Shown here: positions 1 through 8,772 of the stretch, in pieces
Numbering within the stretch: the first letter of the stretch is position 1
How the letters are laid out: each line of letters begins with the position of its first letter
Source: Pseudoalteromonas citrea
Lineage (GTDB): Bacteria; Pseudomonadota; Gammaproteobacteria; Enterobacterales; Alteromonadaceae
Reading direction: 5' to 3'
Assembly (NCBI RefSeq): GCF_000238375.3
Contig: NZ_AHBZ03000025.1
Coordinates: forward strand, 16,915 to 80,914
DNA: 64,000 nt
The notes under the pieces: generated by a model
What the model was told of the DNA's origin: nothing
The model's database searches: none
The model's input: the letters and a program-made list of their open reading frames with translations, nothing else
Translations under genes and position numbers: made by a program

Positions 1-161
1 ATTATTTGTGATATGCCACTTTGTCACTTGTGATCCAACTCGTATGAATGCTTTAGCTGATAAGGTAAGGCTTTTACCGCATATACTGATGCGTTGCTCT
101 ACATAGTTTGTCATACTCAAAGCAATTTAAAAATAACCAAATTAAGGCTAAGAGGGGCGTA

Positions 162-809
162 ATGGTTAAAGTTTGGGATGGTTTTATTAGAGGGTTTCAT
201 TGGTTGCTGGTGGTTGGCATTGTGGTTTTATATATCAGCGGTGATGAAGGATGGTTAGATTTACACTTTGTCACCGGCTATGTTCTTTTGGCACTGATGC
301 TAACTCGCGTCATATGGGGAGTTTTTGGCAGTAGTACCGCTCGGCTCTCGGCATTGTTTCATTCACCGAAAGCGATTATAAGTGCTTTATTAAAAGACCA
401 ACCAGCTACAGGGCACAATCCGGCGGGGAGTGTGATGATATTAGTCTTTTTTACACTCATATTTATTCAGTTATTGAGTGGGTTAATGAGCAGTGACGAC
501 ATTTTGGTTGAAGGGCCGTTGGTGCAGTATGTGCCATATGCGTGGGTTGAACTCGCAAATGACTTACATCGAGATAACATTGATCTGTTGCTCTTAGCAA
601 TTGGATTGCATATTAGTGCGATTATATTTTATAGGATAAAAGGGAAAAAACTGGTTAAGACGCTGATCACAGGGCATACCACAGATTCTGTAAGTAAACC
701 GCATATGCGCTCTGGGAAATTAGCCTATATAGTGTTTATTGTTTTGGCAGCTTCGCTATTGCTTTTATGGGGTCAAGAGCCTCTTTTGGCTTTATGGAGC
801 GTGGATTAA
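162..809 (+). CDS. Cytochrome b561-like membrane protein (cytochrome b/b6 domain)
   Basis: Predicted inner-membrane b-type cytochrome of about 215 residues, in the family of Ni/Fe-hydrogenase cytochrome b subunits, expected to pass electrons between the quinone pool and a periplasmic partner. I see four to five hydrophobic segments, with candidate haem-ligand histidines near the first helix (FHWLL), in DLHFVTGY, and in GLHISAI. The ATG at 162 is chosen because an AGAGGGG ribosome site lies just upstream; an in-frame TTG at 108 would add a polar tail without a clear site. It converges on a cytochrome c' gene, a plausible soluble partner. The exact substrate cannot be read from sequence. Confidence 0.85.
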   Translation: MVKVWDGFIRGFHWLLVVGIVVLYISGDEGWLDLHFVTGYVLLALMLTRVIWGVFGSSTARLSALFHSPKAIISALLKDQPATGHNPAGSVMILVFFTLIFIQLLSGLMSSDDILVEGPLVQYVPYAWVELANDLHRDNIDLLLLAIGLHISAIIFYRIKGKKLVKTLITGHTTDSVSKPHMRSGKLAYIVFIVLAASLLLLWGQEPLLALWSVD

Positions 810-818
810 TTATTGAAT

Positions 819-842
819 AAACGGTGTATTGGCACCGTTTTA
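819..842. terminator. Hairpin between convergent cytochrome genes
   Basis: An 8-bp stem AAACGGTG/CACCGTTT around a six-base loop is flanked by A and T runs. It sits between the stop codons of the cytochrome b and cytochrome c' genes, so it probably serves both strands. Confidence 0.75.
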
Positions 843-863
843 TCTTTTCAATCTTGCTAAGTA

Positions 864-1313
864 TTAATCTTTAAAAGATTTATGGCAATCTTTACAGCCT
901 TTAGCCCAGTTCCTAAATGCAGGTGTAATGATTTTCTTGTCGCCAGATTGTGCCGCAACGGCTAACGCTTGTGCATATTTTGCAAATTTTTGCGCTTTTT
1001 CATCAAATTTAGCGCGCTCACTCCAAACTGCTGCTAATGCGCCGGTATCACCTTTGTCTGAGCCTTTAGTAAATGCTTCCCATGGCATGCTTGACAATGT
1101 TGCTGCATTATTTGCGCGTTGTGCAAACTTCTGCGCATCAAAAGGTACCTTACCTTTAAGCATGTCACCCATATCACCAATTTGATAGCGGATCAGCTGG
1201 AATGCAGCTTTTCTATATTCAATAGCATCTTCTGGTGCTTCAAAGAGAGAATTTGCCGCTACATTAGCAGAAAGTGCACTCAATACAGCACCTATCATGA
1301 TTAGTTTTTTCAT
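864..1313 (-). CDS. Cytochrome c' (class II c-type cytochrome)
   Basis: Periplasmic haem protein of 149 residues. An N-terminal signal peptide (about residues 1-20, ending near NVAANS) is followed by an all-helical domain and a C-terminal haem-attachment motif CKDCH at residues 140-144, the arrangement typical of cytochrome c'/c556. The length is normal for the family. It faces the cytochrome b561-like gene across a shared terminator, suggesting the two may form a small electron-transfer pair. Cytochromes c' bind small gases such as NO or pass electrons; which applies here is not visible. Confidence 0.9.
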   Translation of the reverse strand: MKKLIMIGAVLSALSANVAANSLFEAPEDAIEYRKAAFQLIRYQIGDMGDMLKGKVPFDAQKFAQRANNAATLSSMPWEAFTKGSDKGDTGALAAVWSERAKFDEKAQKFAKYAQALAVAAQSGDKKIITPAFRNWAKGCKDCHKSFKD

Positions 1314-1546
1314 ATTTTGCCCCTTGTTTGGTATGACTTAATGTTTTACGTAAAAGCGTAAGAAAAGGCAAGTTGTATGCGTTAACCGATTGTATGGACC
1401 TTTATTAGGGTATTACAGCCCTTGATTTCAATTTAATGACAAGAACATTTACATTTTTTTACAATGGTAAGTCTATTTAAATCAGTTGTTTGGCTTTTAT
1501 TTTTGCTTTGTTGTAAATGCTGGGTTTCTTTTGTTTGTATTTACTG

Positions 1547-1576
1547 TTGATTGTGTTGGTACTTTCACACTATATT
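1547..1576 (+). promoter_or_regulatory. Candidate promoter of the subtilase gene
   Basis: TTGATT and TATATT hexamers are separated by 18 bases, about 115 bases before the protease start. The 378-base gap 1314-1691 has no gene; it must also hold the promoter for the cytochrome c' gene on the other strand. A small AACTG/CAGTT inverted repeat lies at about 1653-1668 in the presumed leader. Confidence 0.4.
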
Positions 1577-1691
1577 AATGACCCTTCTCATTGGTCGAAT
1601 AAAATCAACAAATACGACAATTTGCAATGCGATATTTAACAACAAAGACGCCAACTGTTAAATCAGTTAACAACAAGTCCTAGGGGAAATT

Positions 1692-4600
1692 ATGTCTAAT
1701 AAGATTAGAGTGTCAGCTATTGCAGCTGCTGTAAGTATGGCCGTATTGAGTTCAAGCGCTATGGCTGCTCCTGAACTAGGTAAGCTAGTTCAACCTGAGG
1801 TAGCGGGTGTTACACAATATTCTGTAACAAAAACAGCCGTTTCAAAGACTCGTTATATTATTGAACTAGAAGATGCGCCACTGGCAACTTATCGAGGAGA
1901 AATTTCAGGTCTCGCGGCAACATCTGCACTGGCGACCGGTGATAGCAAAATTAATCTGCATTCTAAATCAGCTCGACAATATGGAAGTTACCTGAAAGCT
2001 AAGCAACTACAAGTGGCGCAATCCATTGCAAACGCTAGTGGCACAAAAGTAACTCAAACTTTTGATACACTTTTTAATGGCTTAGTTGTAGAAGGTAAAG
2101 CGGGTCAACTTGATTCTTTACGGTCTGTGCCTGGCGTTAAAAAGGTATTTTTAGATACTGAGTTTCATGCCTTAATGGATGCTTCCATTGATGTGATAAA
2201 AGGTGTCGAGGCGTGGGAATCTTTGGGTGGTCGTTCTGCGGCAGGTAAGGGGATTAAAGTTGCAGTTATTGATTCGGGTATTCGTCCTGAAAACCCAATG
2301 TTTTCTGATGAGGGCTTCGTAGCACCAGAATTTACTGATGAGCAGAAAGCTTACTTGTCATCTAATCCAGACTATTGTCGCTCAGACGCTGGCGATGCAA
2401 GTTTCTGTAATAACAAACTTATTGTTGCACGTTCATTTACTCCAACGCCATCAGGATTGCACCCAGATGAATATATGACTCCACTGGGATATGATGCTCA
2501 TGGAACACACGTAGCTGGTACAGCCGTTGGTAACCCTGTTGAAATAACTTATCAAGGGACTGACGTTGCGATTTCAGGGGTAGCTCCTGCAGCTTACCTA
2601 ATGGCTTATAAAGCGCTATGGCATAGAGAGAATGGTCGTGCTAGCGGTATGACATCAGCTCTAATGGGAGCGCTTGACGCCGCTGTTAAAGATGGTGCTG
2701 ATGTAATAAATAATTCTTGGGGTGGTGGTGCTGGTGCAAACCCAGCTTCGAGTGCTTATGGTGGTTTATTTAAAGCAGCAGAAGAAGCGGGTGTCGTAGT
2801 TGTAACCGCAGCTGGTAATGATGGAAATGGTGCACAAACAATCGGTTGTCCTAGTTGTATTGAGTCAGGAATTACAGTTGCTAATACACAAACAGGTCGC
2901 TTTTTCTCGCAAGTTATCGATATTGATGGTGTATCCTATTTAAGTAGCGAAGGTAGCAATAGTTTACTAAAAGAAACGCTAGAACTGCCAATTGTTGCAG
3001 CGCATTTTCAAGAGCCTGAAAACTTTGAAGGATGTAATGAATATGCTGAAGGGGTAAGCTTTGCTAACTCTGTAGCGTTAGTCTCTCGGGGAGCTTGCGC
3101 ATTCTCTGCAAAAGCTAAAAACGCAGCGGCTGCAGGCGCTGAGGCGATTATTATTCATAATAACCGACCTGGTGGCGCCATGGGTATGTCTATGGATGAT
3201 GCAACTATTCCAGCATCAGCTTTAAGCCAAGAAGATGGTGAAGCTGTTGTCGCACTATTAAAACAAGCTGAAGAATCCATTGTTGCGACACTTGATCCAC
3301 AGGTAACTAAAACAGTACTCACTAAATTTACAGATGCCGTCAATTCTTCAAGTTCTCGAGGCCCAAATGGCGAACCTAGCTTCTTAAAGCCTGACATCGC
3401 TGCACCGGGTACCGATATTCTATCTGCATATTCACCAGATGAAGGTAACGGCATTACATTTAGAGCTATTTCAGGCACGAGTATGGCCAGTCCTCATGTT
3501 GCAGGCGCAGCTGCACTTATGAAGCAAGCCCATCCTGAGTGGAACGCAATCGAAATTAAAACCGCCTTAATGAGTACTTCTAAAATGGAAGGCCTCCATA
3601 AGGAAGACGGTGAAACTAAAGCCGATGCCTTTGATGTAGGTGCTGGCCGTTTAGATGTGCCAAGTGCATTAGATGCAGCAGTCACATTCAAGCATGGATC
3701 TTTTGCGGATCCAAATTGTTTATCAGCATGTAGCTTTACTAATACTTTAAAAAATATGGGTGAAGAAGCGGGTGAATGGACTGCGAAAGTGGTTACCGAT
3801 ATGGATGGCGCAGTAGTTACGGTGTCACCTTCAACATTAGCGCTGGAAGCGGGAGAGGAGGCTGAGTTTAATTTAGACATCGATACCTCATTCAATGCAC
3901 AGAAAGGCTGGAACTTTGGTCATGTAGTGTGGACTCACACAACAGGTAAAGTGGCGCATTTACCATATGCCATTTACGATAATGAGGCCTCAGATGCTTA
4001 TGTGCTAAACGCCACCGTTGAGTCCAACTCTGCAAACAGTTATACACCAACAAAAGCGGCAGTTACTTTTGAAAATGCTGTATTTGATAGTGAGTTTAGT
4101 GTTGCGGTTAAATTAGAAGAGGGTGCTGAGTTCTTAAAAGGTGCTGATGTTTCTCAGTCAGTTACAGGTGGGGAAGGTCAGGTATCGGTTGACCATGTTA
4201 GCAATACTATAAACTGGACAGGAGCCGTTGATAAAGCCTCTTTTGATATCGTTGAAAAAGTAAATCTTGGAAACTTTACATTATCTGATAAAGGCTTAAA
4301 CCCGTATGCCTGTACTGGTGAGTGTGACGAGTTTGGTGCAACGTTTAATGCTGAATTCACGTTTGCTGGTAAAGAGTATACTTCATTCACGGTATCAGAT
4401 AATGGTTTCATAGCGGTAGGCTCAGATGCAGACTTAACACTTGGACATACACCAACAGCTTTACCTGATGGCACAGCACCAAACGGTATTATTGCGCCTT
4501 TATGGTCTGACTTTGATTTAGAGGGCGGTGCAACGGGTGGTGGTCATTTATACGTGGCGGTTTCTACGAATCAGGATACAGGTCAAAAAACGCATATTGT

Positions 4601-5363
4601 TGAGTGGAATAAAGTCAAAGTATACGGAGATGATTCTGGGAATGAATATACATTCCAAGCGATTATTGTTGGAGGCACTGATCAAATAAGCTTTAACTAC
4701 ATAGATGTTCCAGCCTTACCGGCAAGTTATAACGCGGGCGTAGAGTCGGTAAATGGGAAAATTGGTTCAGAATTAACCAGTGTGCCTACAGGTCTAGGTA
4801 TGGGCACGGGTTATAGCATAGAAAGTGTACAAGGCGGCATTGTAGAACTCAATTATCAAATTGTTGCAAACAACCGCAGTAATTATACGGCTGATGATGT
4901 TGTAGTCACTGATGAAGAGCAAGCATTAAATATTAATGTACTTGCTAACGATTTAGGTGAATCTCGCTTTAAAATGGAAGCACACGCGAGCTCTTCTGCT
5001 GCGACTGAAACAGAAGAGTTCTTGGTGAAAAAAGGTGTTCGTTTAGAAGCTAACCTACAAACCTCTTCGGTCACGGTCGTGTCAGCACCAAGTAATGGTA
5101 CGGCTACGGTTAAAGACGATGGCACTATTGATTATGTACCATCGAGTGGCTTCGCAGGCGCTGATAGCTTTACGTATACTGTAAGAGATGCATCAGGGCT
5201 TAAATCTGATGAAACAACAGTAGAAGTTACGGTTAATGATACTATAGCTGATGTAACACCAGTAACATTACCTGAATCTAACAGTTCATCTTCAGGTTCT
5301 TTAGCATGGTTAGCGCTGCTTGCCGCTCCATTTGCTGCGCTACGTCGTCGCAAACAAAAGTAA
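1692..5363 (+). CDS. Secreted S8 (subtilisin-like) serine protease with GlyGly-CTERM tail
   Basis: Large extracellular or surface protease of 1223 residues. Order of parts: signal peptide (1-25), inhibitor I9-like propeptide (about 50-160), S8 catalytic domain with Asp194 (VIDSG), His270 (HGTHVAG) and Ser597 (SGTSMASP), a PA domain inserted at roughly 430-530, a fibronectin-like segment, further beta-rich domains, a cadherin/Ig-like repeat near 1090-1185, and a C-terminal Ser/Gly stretch, hydrophobic helix and RRRK tail. That tail matches the GlyGly-CTERM sorting signal processed by rhombosortase. The start has an AGGGGA ribosome site. It stands alone with its own terminator. Likely role is digestion of external protein. 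Confidence 0.93.
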   Translation: MSNKIRVSAIAAAVSMAVLSSSAMAAPELGKLVQPEVAGVTQYSVTKTAVSKTRYIIELEDAPLATYRGEISGLAATSALATGDSKINLHSKSARQYGSYLKAKQLQVAQSIANASGTKVTQTFDTLFNGLVVEGKAGQLDSLRSVPGVKKVFLDTEFHALMDASIDVIKGVEAWESLGGRSAAGKGIKVAVIDSGIRPENPMFSDEGFVAPEFTDEQKAYLSSNPDYCRSDAGDASFCNNKLIVARSFTPTPSGLHPDEYMTPLGYDAHGTHVAGTAVGNPVEITYQGTDVAISGVAPAAYLMAYKALWHRENGRASGMTSALMGALDAAVKDGADVINNSWGGGAGANPASSAYGGLFKAAEEAGVVVVTAAGNDGNGAQTIGCPSCIESGITVANTQTGRFFSQVIDIDGVSYLSSEGSNSLLKETLELPIVAAHFQEPENFEGCNEYAEGVSFANSVALVSRGACAFSAKAKNAAAAGAEAIIIHNNRPGGAMGMSMDDATIPASALSQEDGEAVVALLKQAEESIVATLDPQVTKTVLTKFTDAVNSSSSRGPNGEPSFLKPDIAAPGTDILSAYSPDEGNGITFRAISGTSMASPHVAGAAALMKQAHPEWNAIEIKTALMSTSKMEGLHKEDGETKADAFDVGAGRLDVPSALDAAVTFKHGSFADPNCLSACSFTNTLKNMGEEAGEWTAKVVTDMDGAVVTVSPSTLALEAGEEAEFNLDIDTSFNAQKGWNFGHVVWTHTTGKVAHLPYAIYDNEASDAYVLNATVESNSANSYTPTKAAVTFENAVFDSEFSVAVKLEEGAEFLKGADVSQSVTGGEGQVSVDHVSNTINWTGAVDKASFDIVEKVNLGNFTLSDKGLNPYACTGECDEFGATFNAEFTFAGKEYTSFTVSDNGFIAVGSDADLTLGHTPTALPDGTAPNGIIAPLWSDFDLEGGATGGGHLYVAVSTNQDTGQKTHIVEWNKVKVYGDDSGNEYTFQAIIVGGTDQISFNYIDVPALPASYNAGVESVNGKIGSELTSVPTGLGMGTGYSIESVQGGIVELNYQIVANNRSNYTADDVVVTDEEQALNINVLANDLGESRFKMEAHASSSAATETEEFLVKKGVRLEANLQTSSVTVVSAPSNGTATVKDDGTIDYVPSSGFAGADSFTYTVRDASGLKSDETTVEVTVNDTIADVTPVTLPESNSSSSGSLAWLALLAAPFAALRRRKQK

Positions 5364-5378
5364 CTTGAAATAGTTTGT

Positions 5379-5409
5379 AAAAACGCCAGTCATTGACTGG
5401 CGTTTTTTT
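5379..5409 (+). terminator. Intrinsic terminator of the protease gene
   Basis: A near-perfect palindrome AACGCCAGTCA/TGACTGGCGTT is followed by seven T residues, 16 bases after the protease stop codon. Confidence 0.92.
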
Positions 5410-5854
5410 ATGCTTGATTAATGTATCTTGATGATATTGTACAGGCGATATTTAATCCCTTTTATTCTAAATCTTTAAAAATCATGCCTCTTCGCATACT
5501 CCGGGTTGCCAAAAATATTTCAGCCAGTAGCGCTAAAAAAGCGCCCATCAATAACATCATCGCGGCAATAAAACAGCTTGAAAGTGTAATACCCACTGGG
5601 ATGGTATAGAGGTGGGAAGTAAAGAGGAGCATGACTACAGCACAGACTAGTAAAGCACTCAACACACTCATGCTAAATGCAATATGAATACAGCGAGAAC
5701 GCTTGAGCAGTGCACGCATCTCGGTACATAGTGATGTTTTCAAGGCATCATCTTGAGAGCTGTTGACCTTGCGGTCGAGCAATCTGGCTCGGTCGGTTAT
5801 TCTAGCGAGTCGATTTGACAGTACGCCTAAAGTTGCGGCAATACCGGTAATAAG

Positions 5855-5862
5855 AAAAACTG
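5855..5862. repeat. Target-site duplication, left copy
   Basis: AAAAACTG directly abuts the left end of the IS element and recurs at 7170-7177. Eight bases is the usual duplication size for the IS256 family. Confidence 0.88.
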
Positions 5863-5892
5863 GACCCTGTAAATAATTCTGTGTAACTGCTC
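5863..5892 (+). repeat. IS256-type left inverted repeat
   Basis: The first 30 bases share about 21 positions with the reverse complement of 7140-7169, including CCTGTAA near the outer end and TGTGTA and CTGCT further in. Confidence 0.8.
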
Positions 5893-5896
5893 TTAG

Positions 5897-7105
5897 TTAC
5901 AAGTATTCAGTTAGTCGGTCTTCAAACATAATCATAAAACGGTTTAGAGCTTGCTTCCAGTTATGAATAGGCATTGTCCACCTCTTGGAAGCATCCATTA
6001 TCGCTAAGTACACCACCTTGCTAGCGGATTCATCTGTCGGGAACAGTTTACGTTTCTTGGTCGCTTTTCTGATCACACTGTTCAGAGATTCAATAGCATT
6101 TGTCGTGTAGATAGCTTTACGAATATCTTGAGGGTAGCTAAATAGAGTATTGAGATTATCCCAATGAGCCGTCCAGGAGCGGCTGATTTGAGGGTACTTT
6201 TCATCCCATTTATCACCAAAGTGCTCTAACGCCAACAGGGCTTCATCTTCCGTTGTTGCTTGATAGATTTCTTTTAAGTCAGCGGTAATTGCCTTGTAGT
6301 CTTTCCATGGGACGTATTTCATTGAGTTTCGCACCATGTGTACGATACAGAGCTGAATTTGAGTTTTTGGATAAACAGCGTTGATGGCATCAGGAAAGCC
6401 CTTCAGGCCATCTACACACGCGATGAGGATATCATTCACGCCTCGATTTTGAAGTTCGGTGAGCACGCTAAGCCAGAACTTCGCTCCTTCGGTTTCGGAC
6501 ATCCACATCCCAAGAAGTTCTTTCTGACCTTCCATATTTACGCCAAGTGCGAGATAAATGGCTTTGTTGATAACCTGTTTATTCTGGCGTACTTTCACGA
6601 CGATGCAATCGAGATAAACGATGGGATAGACCGTATCAAGCGGGCGAGATTGCCACTCAACCACTTGTTCTAAAACAGCATCTGTAACTTTAGATATTAG
6701 ACTGGCGGAGATATCCGCATCGTACATTTCTTTGAATGTTGCGACGATTTCACGGGTGGTCATTCCTTTGGCATATAGGCTTAAGATCTTGTCGTCCATC
6801 GATTGAAATCGGGTTTGATGTTTACGAACAAGCTTGGGTTCAAAGGACGCGTCACGGTCACGAGGGACTTCTAACTGGATCTCACCATCGTCTGTAATTA
6901 GGCGTTTAGATGAGTAGCCATTTCGACTGTTACTATCGTTAGTTGGTGAGTTTTTTTCGTAACCGAGGTGCTCATTAAGTTCAGCATTTAAGGCTGTCTC
7001 AACCGTCACCTTGGTTAACATTTTCCTAAAGTCATCAAGATCAGAAGGAGTCTTAATCGACTTAGCTGCTTCGCGAGCGAAGGCTTCTAGAGCTTTCTTA
7101 TCCAT
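5897..7105 (-). CDS. IS256 family transposase
   Basis: 402-residue transposase of the mutator/IS256 type, cutting and joining DNA through a DDE active site: Asp166 (VYLDCI), Asp232 (ACVDGL) and Glu339 (TTNAIESLNSVIRK). The N-terminal part has the usual helical DNA-binding region and the HLGYEK motif typical of the family. The reading frame is full length without frameshift. The start at 7105 is preceded by GAGGATAAG. The ORF fills almost all of the element. Confidence 0.97.
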   Translation of the reverse strand: MDKKALEAFAREAAKSIKTPSDLDDFRKMLTKVTVETALNAELNEHLGYEKNSPTNDSNSRNGYSSKRLITDDGEIQLEVPRDRDASFEPKLVRKHQTRFQSMDDKILSLYAKGMTTREIVATFKEMYDADISASLISKVTDAVLEQVVEWQSRPLDTVYPIVYLDCIVVKVRQNKQVINKAIYLALGVNMEGQKELLGMWMSETEGAKFWLSVLTELQNRGVNDILIACVDGLKGFPDAINAVYPKTQIQLCIVHMVRNSMKYVPWKDYKAITADLKEIYQATTEDEALLALEHFGDKWDEKYPQISRSWTAHWDNLNTLFSYPQDIRKAIYTTNAIESLNSVIRKATKKRKLFPTDESASKVVYLAIMDASKRWTMPIHNWKQALNRFMIMFEDRLTEYL

Positions 7106-7139
7106 ATTGCTTATCCTCAGCCATTACTGGCTTAATTAT

Positions 7140-7169
7140 AAGCAGATACACAATTTAAATTACAGGCTC
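7140..7169 (-). repeat. IS256-type right inverted repeat
   Basis: Pairs with 5863-5892 as an imperfect inverted repeat; the outer end reads GAGCCTGTAA on the minus strand. Confidence 0.8.
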
Positions 7170-7177
7170 AAAAACTG
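7170..7177. repeat. Target-site duplication, right copy
   Basis: AAAAACTG, identical to 5855-5862. Confidence 0.88.
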
Positions 7178-7261
7178 GCGCGACAGCTGTTTGTATTACT
7201 TTTGCCATGGTCAATATACTTACAACATCGTTACTCATTACAACCCCTTTTTGTATTGATA

Positions 7262-7771
7262 TCACCAAATTACTTGGTCAATAATATTTTCTTGCTCGCC
7301 AATCAGTGTTTTTACTACCGTGTTGGTCTTATCTAATAAAATAAGGCGAGGAATGCCTTTATTTGCATACTGTTGATATATCGTTCTCTCTGAATCCGCA
7401 ACTAACTCAAACGGCAACGCAAAATCTTGATTAAATTTTTTGAGTGTTTCGCGCGTTTGCTCTCTGCCAATGGCAATAATTTGTACTGTTGGGTCATTGA
7501 TGATGGCTGAGGCTTTTAGTTCATTTAAGGTACGTAGTGAGTCAGAACACCAAGTCGCAAATAATAGTACTAATTTCTTTTTGTTTGGGTCTAGTGAGAC
7601 CGGCTTATTATTTATATCAGTAAAGCCAGTGTGTTTGAAAACTTGCCCTTGCTTAATGTACGTTTCATATCCTTTATTACTGGCAACCGGGGGGCTTGTT
7701 ACGGCACTACAGCCAGTGAACACACCACACAGCAGTGCCCCAATAAGTACATTACTCGCTTTTTTGATCAT
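7262..7771 (-). CDS. Thioredoxin-fold (TlpA/AhpC-like) lipoprotein
   Basis: 169-residue predicted lipoprotein: lipobox VFTGC with Cys21 as the lipidated residue, then a thioredoxin-like domain. The active-site region reads LLFATWCSDSL, so Cys75 is followed three residues later by Ser78 where redox-active TlpA proteins have the second cysteine. The cis-proline region (NKGIPRLILLD) is present. It therefore probably works through one cysteine, or in reduction or sensing of a partner rather than as a classical disulfide reductase. The start has a GGAGAG ribosome site. It lies just downstream of the interrupted DUF2721 gene on the same strand, 24 bases away. Confidence 0.8.
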   Translation of the reverse strand: MIKKASNVLIGALLCGVFTGCSAVTSPPVASNKGYETYIKQGQVFKHTGFTDINNKPVSLDPNKKKLVLLFATWCSDSLRTLNELKASAIINDPTVQIIAIGREQTRETLKKFNQDFALPFELVADSERTIYQQYANKGIPRLILLDKTNTVVKTLIGEQENIIDQVIW

Positions 7772-7947
7772 TCTTGCTCTCCATGATTATTTTAATTATT
7801 CATTCTTCGGTACGTACAACTTGTTAATTCAGTATAATGTGAGGTTGCCCACGACGTATACTTGTTTATTGTGACATGCTTTTTTATCACCTTTTCATAA
7901 ATAAACAGGTCAAGGGCTTAAATATAGGCTTAACAAAAGAGGAAAGA

Positions 7948-8385
7948 GTGCTGACATATTTAGGGTTGTTTTTCTCGGCTTTTAGCTCTGCGACATTATT
8001 ACCGGGTACCTCCGAGGTGGTATTATCAGCGTTAGCAATCAACAGTCGTGAAGCACTACTTCAGTTATGGTTAGTGGCGACTTTAGGCAATGTATTGGGA
8101 AGTTGTGTGAACTACTGGCTCGGACTTAAAATGATGAGCTACCAACATAAATCATGGTTTCCGATTTCCCCGCAACAAGTCACGAAAGCGCAGCAATTGT
8201 TTGAACGATATGGTGTATGGAGCCTTTTTTTGGCATGGGTGCCAATTGTGGGCGATCCACTTACCCTCGTGGCTGGTCTGTGTAAGTTTCGATTTTGGCT
8301 TTTTTTGTTATTGGTTAGTATCAGCAAAGGTGCACGCTATGCCTTCATTTTATTCGGGGTAATGGGCGTTGAGCGGCTGATATAA
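7948..8385 (+). CDS. DedA/YqaA-type SNARE-associated membrane protein
   Basis: Small inner-membrane protein of about 145 residues resembling E. coli YqaA: N-terminal FSATLLPGTSEVVL, a central LGNVLGSCVNYWLG glycine-rich segment, and RYGVWSLFLAWVPIVGDPLT, the conserved re-entrant motif. DedA-superfamily proteins act in lipid flipping and membrane homeostasis; the YqaA branch is uncharacterised. I prefer the GTG at 7948, which has AGAGGA just upstream and matches the usual N-terminus, over an ATG at 7876 that adds 24 residues with no ribosome site. Confidence 0.82.
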   Translation: MLTYLGLFFSAFSSATLLPGTSEVVLSALAINSREALLQLWLVATLGNVLGSCVNYWLGLKMMSYQHKSWFPISPQQVTKAQQLFERYGVWSLFLAWVPIVGDPLTLVAGLCKFRFWLFLLLVSISKGARYAFILFGVMGVERLI

Positions 8386-8403
8386 ACTCACCGCTCATAG
8401 CGC

Positions 8404-8763
8404 TTAGTTTTTCCAATCAAGCGTTAAAGACACTGAATCGGCAAAGCGTAATGCGTGTGGCTTATCGACTCTTACTTTCGCATAAGTCACAGTGGGGTGG
8501 CGATGGCACTCACTTAATATATCAGCGACGAGCTTTTCTAGAAGTAAAAAGTGCCCAGTTTCTACAATACCGATCACCGCTTTTGTTACTACTTTATAAT
8601 TTAAAGCATGTTCGACTTCGTCACCACTGACACATGCTGTGTCTGCAGGGTAGTGGATCTCTATATTTAGCACGACATCTTGTTTTTTTTCTCGTTCTTC
8701 AGGGTTAAAGCCGATAAATGTTCGTAGCCTTAGATTGGTAATGTTGATGATCGCATTTTGCAT
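8404..8763 (-). CDS. folX: Dihydroneopterin triphosphate 2'-epimerase
   Basis: 119-residue pterin epimerase, converting 7,8-dihydroneopterin triphosphate to dihydromonapterin triphosphate. It follows the E. coli FolX pattern closely (ITNLRLRTFIGF, DVVLNIEIHYPAD, ALNYKVVTK, LLLEKLVADIL, DKPHALRFADSVSLTL), and is closer to FolX than to the aldolase FolB. It is last in folM-folE-folX, 9 bases after folE, so the three are almost certainly co-transcribed for tetrahydromonapterin synthesis. Confidence 0.92.
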   Translation of the reverse strand: MQNAIINITNLRLRTFIGFNPEEREKKQDVVLNIEIHYPADTACVSGDEVEHALNYKVVTKAVIGIVETGHFLLLEKLVADILSECHRHPTVTYAKVRVDKPHALRFADSVSLTLDWKN

Positions 8764-8772
8764 AAACAGTCC

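Larger units (their letters stand above)
5863..7169 (-). mobile_element. IS256-family insertion sequence, 1307 bp, apparently complete
   Basis: One transposase gene fills the element. The ends form imperfect inverted repeats starting GACCCTGTAA (left) and GAGCCTGTAA (right, read inward), and an identical 8-bp duplication flanks it. Intact transposase, intact ends and an identical duplication suggest a recent and possibly still mobile copy. It sits inside a DUF2721 gene in the same orientation. Confidence 0.92.
5462..7238 (-). pseudogene. DUF2721 family membrane protein, interrupted by an IS256-type element
   Basis: The gene starts at the ATG at 7236-7238 (AGGGG ribosome site) and reads MSNDVVSILTMAKVIQTAVA up to the element at 7169. 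It resumes at 5862 with a segment including FLITGIAATLGVLSNRLARI and runs to the stop at 5462. Removing the element and one 8-bp duplicate restores a continuous frame of 153 codons. The remaining protein has two to three hydrophobic segments, including one that would now be split. DUF2721 proteins are small membrane proteins of unknown role. As it stands the gene cannot make the intact protein; the 3' part has an in-frame ATG at 5782 and could give a 106-residue fragment. Confidence 0.9.

Noticed and set aside
2-106. Open frame from the window edge to a TAG at 104-106
   Set aside because: It could be the end of an upstream gene, but 34 codons with no recognisable sequence are not enough to call a partial gene.
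3155-3895. Antisense open frames within the subtilase gene
   Set aside because: They lie opposite conserved catalytic and PA-domain codons, have no ribosome sites, and reflect codon bias of the real gene.
6338-6673. Antisense open frame within the transposase
   Set aside because: Opposite a clear DDE transposase; no sign of a passenger gene in the element.
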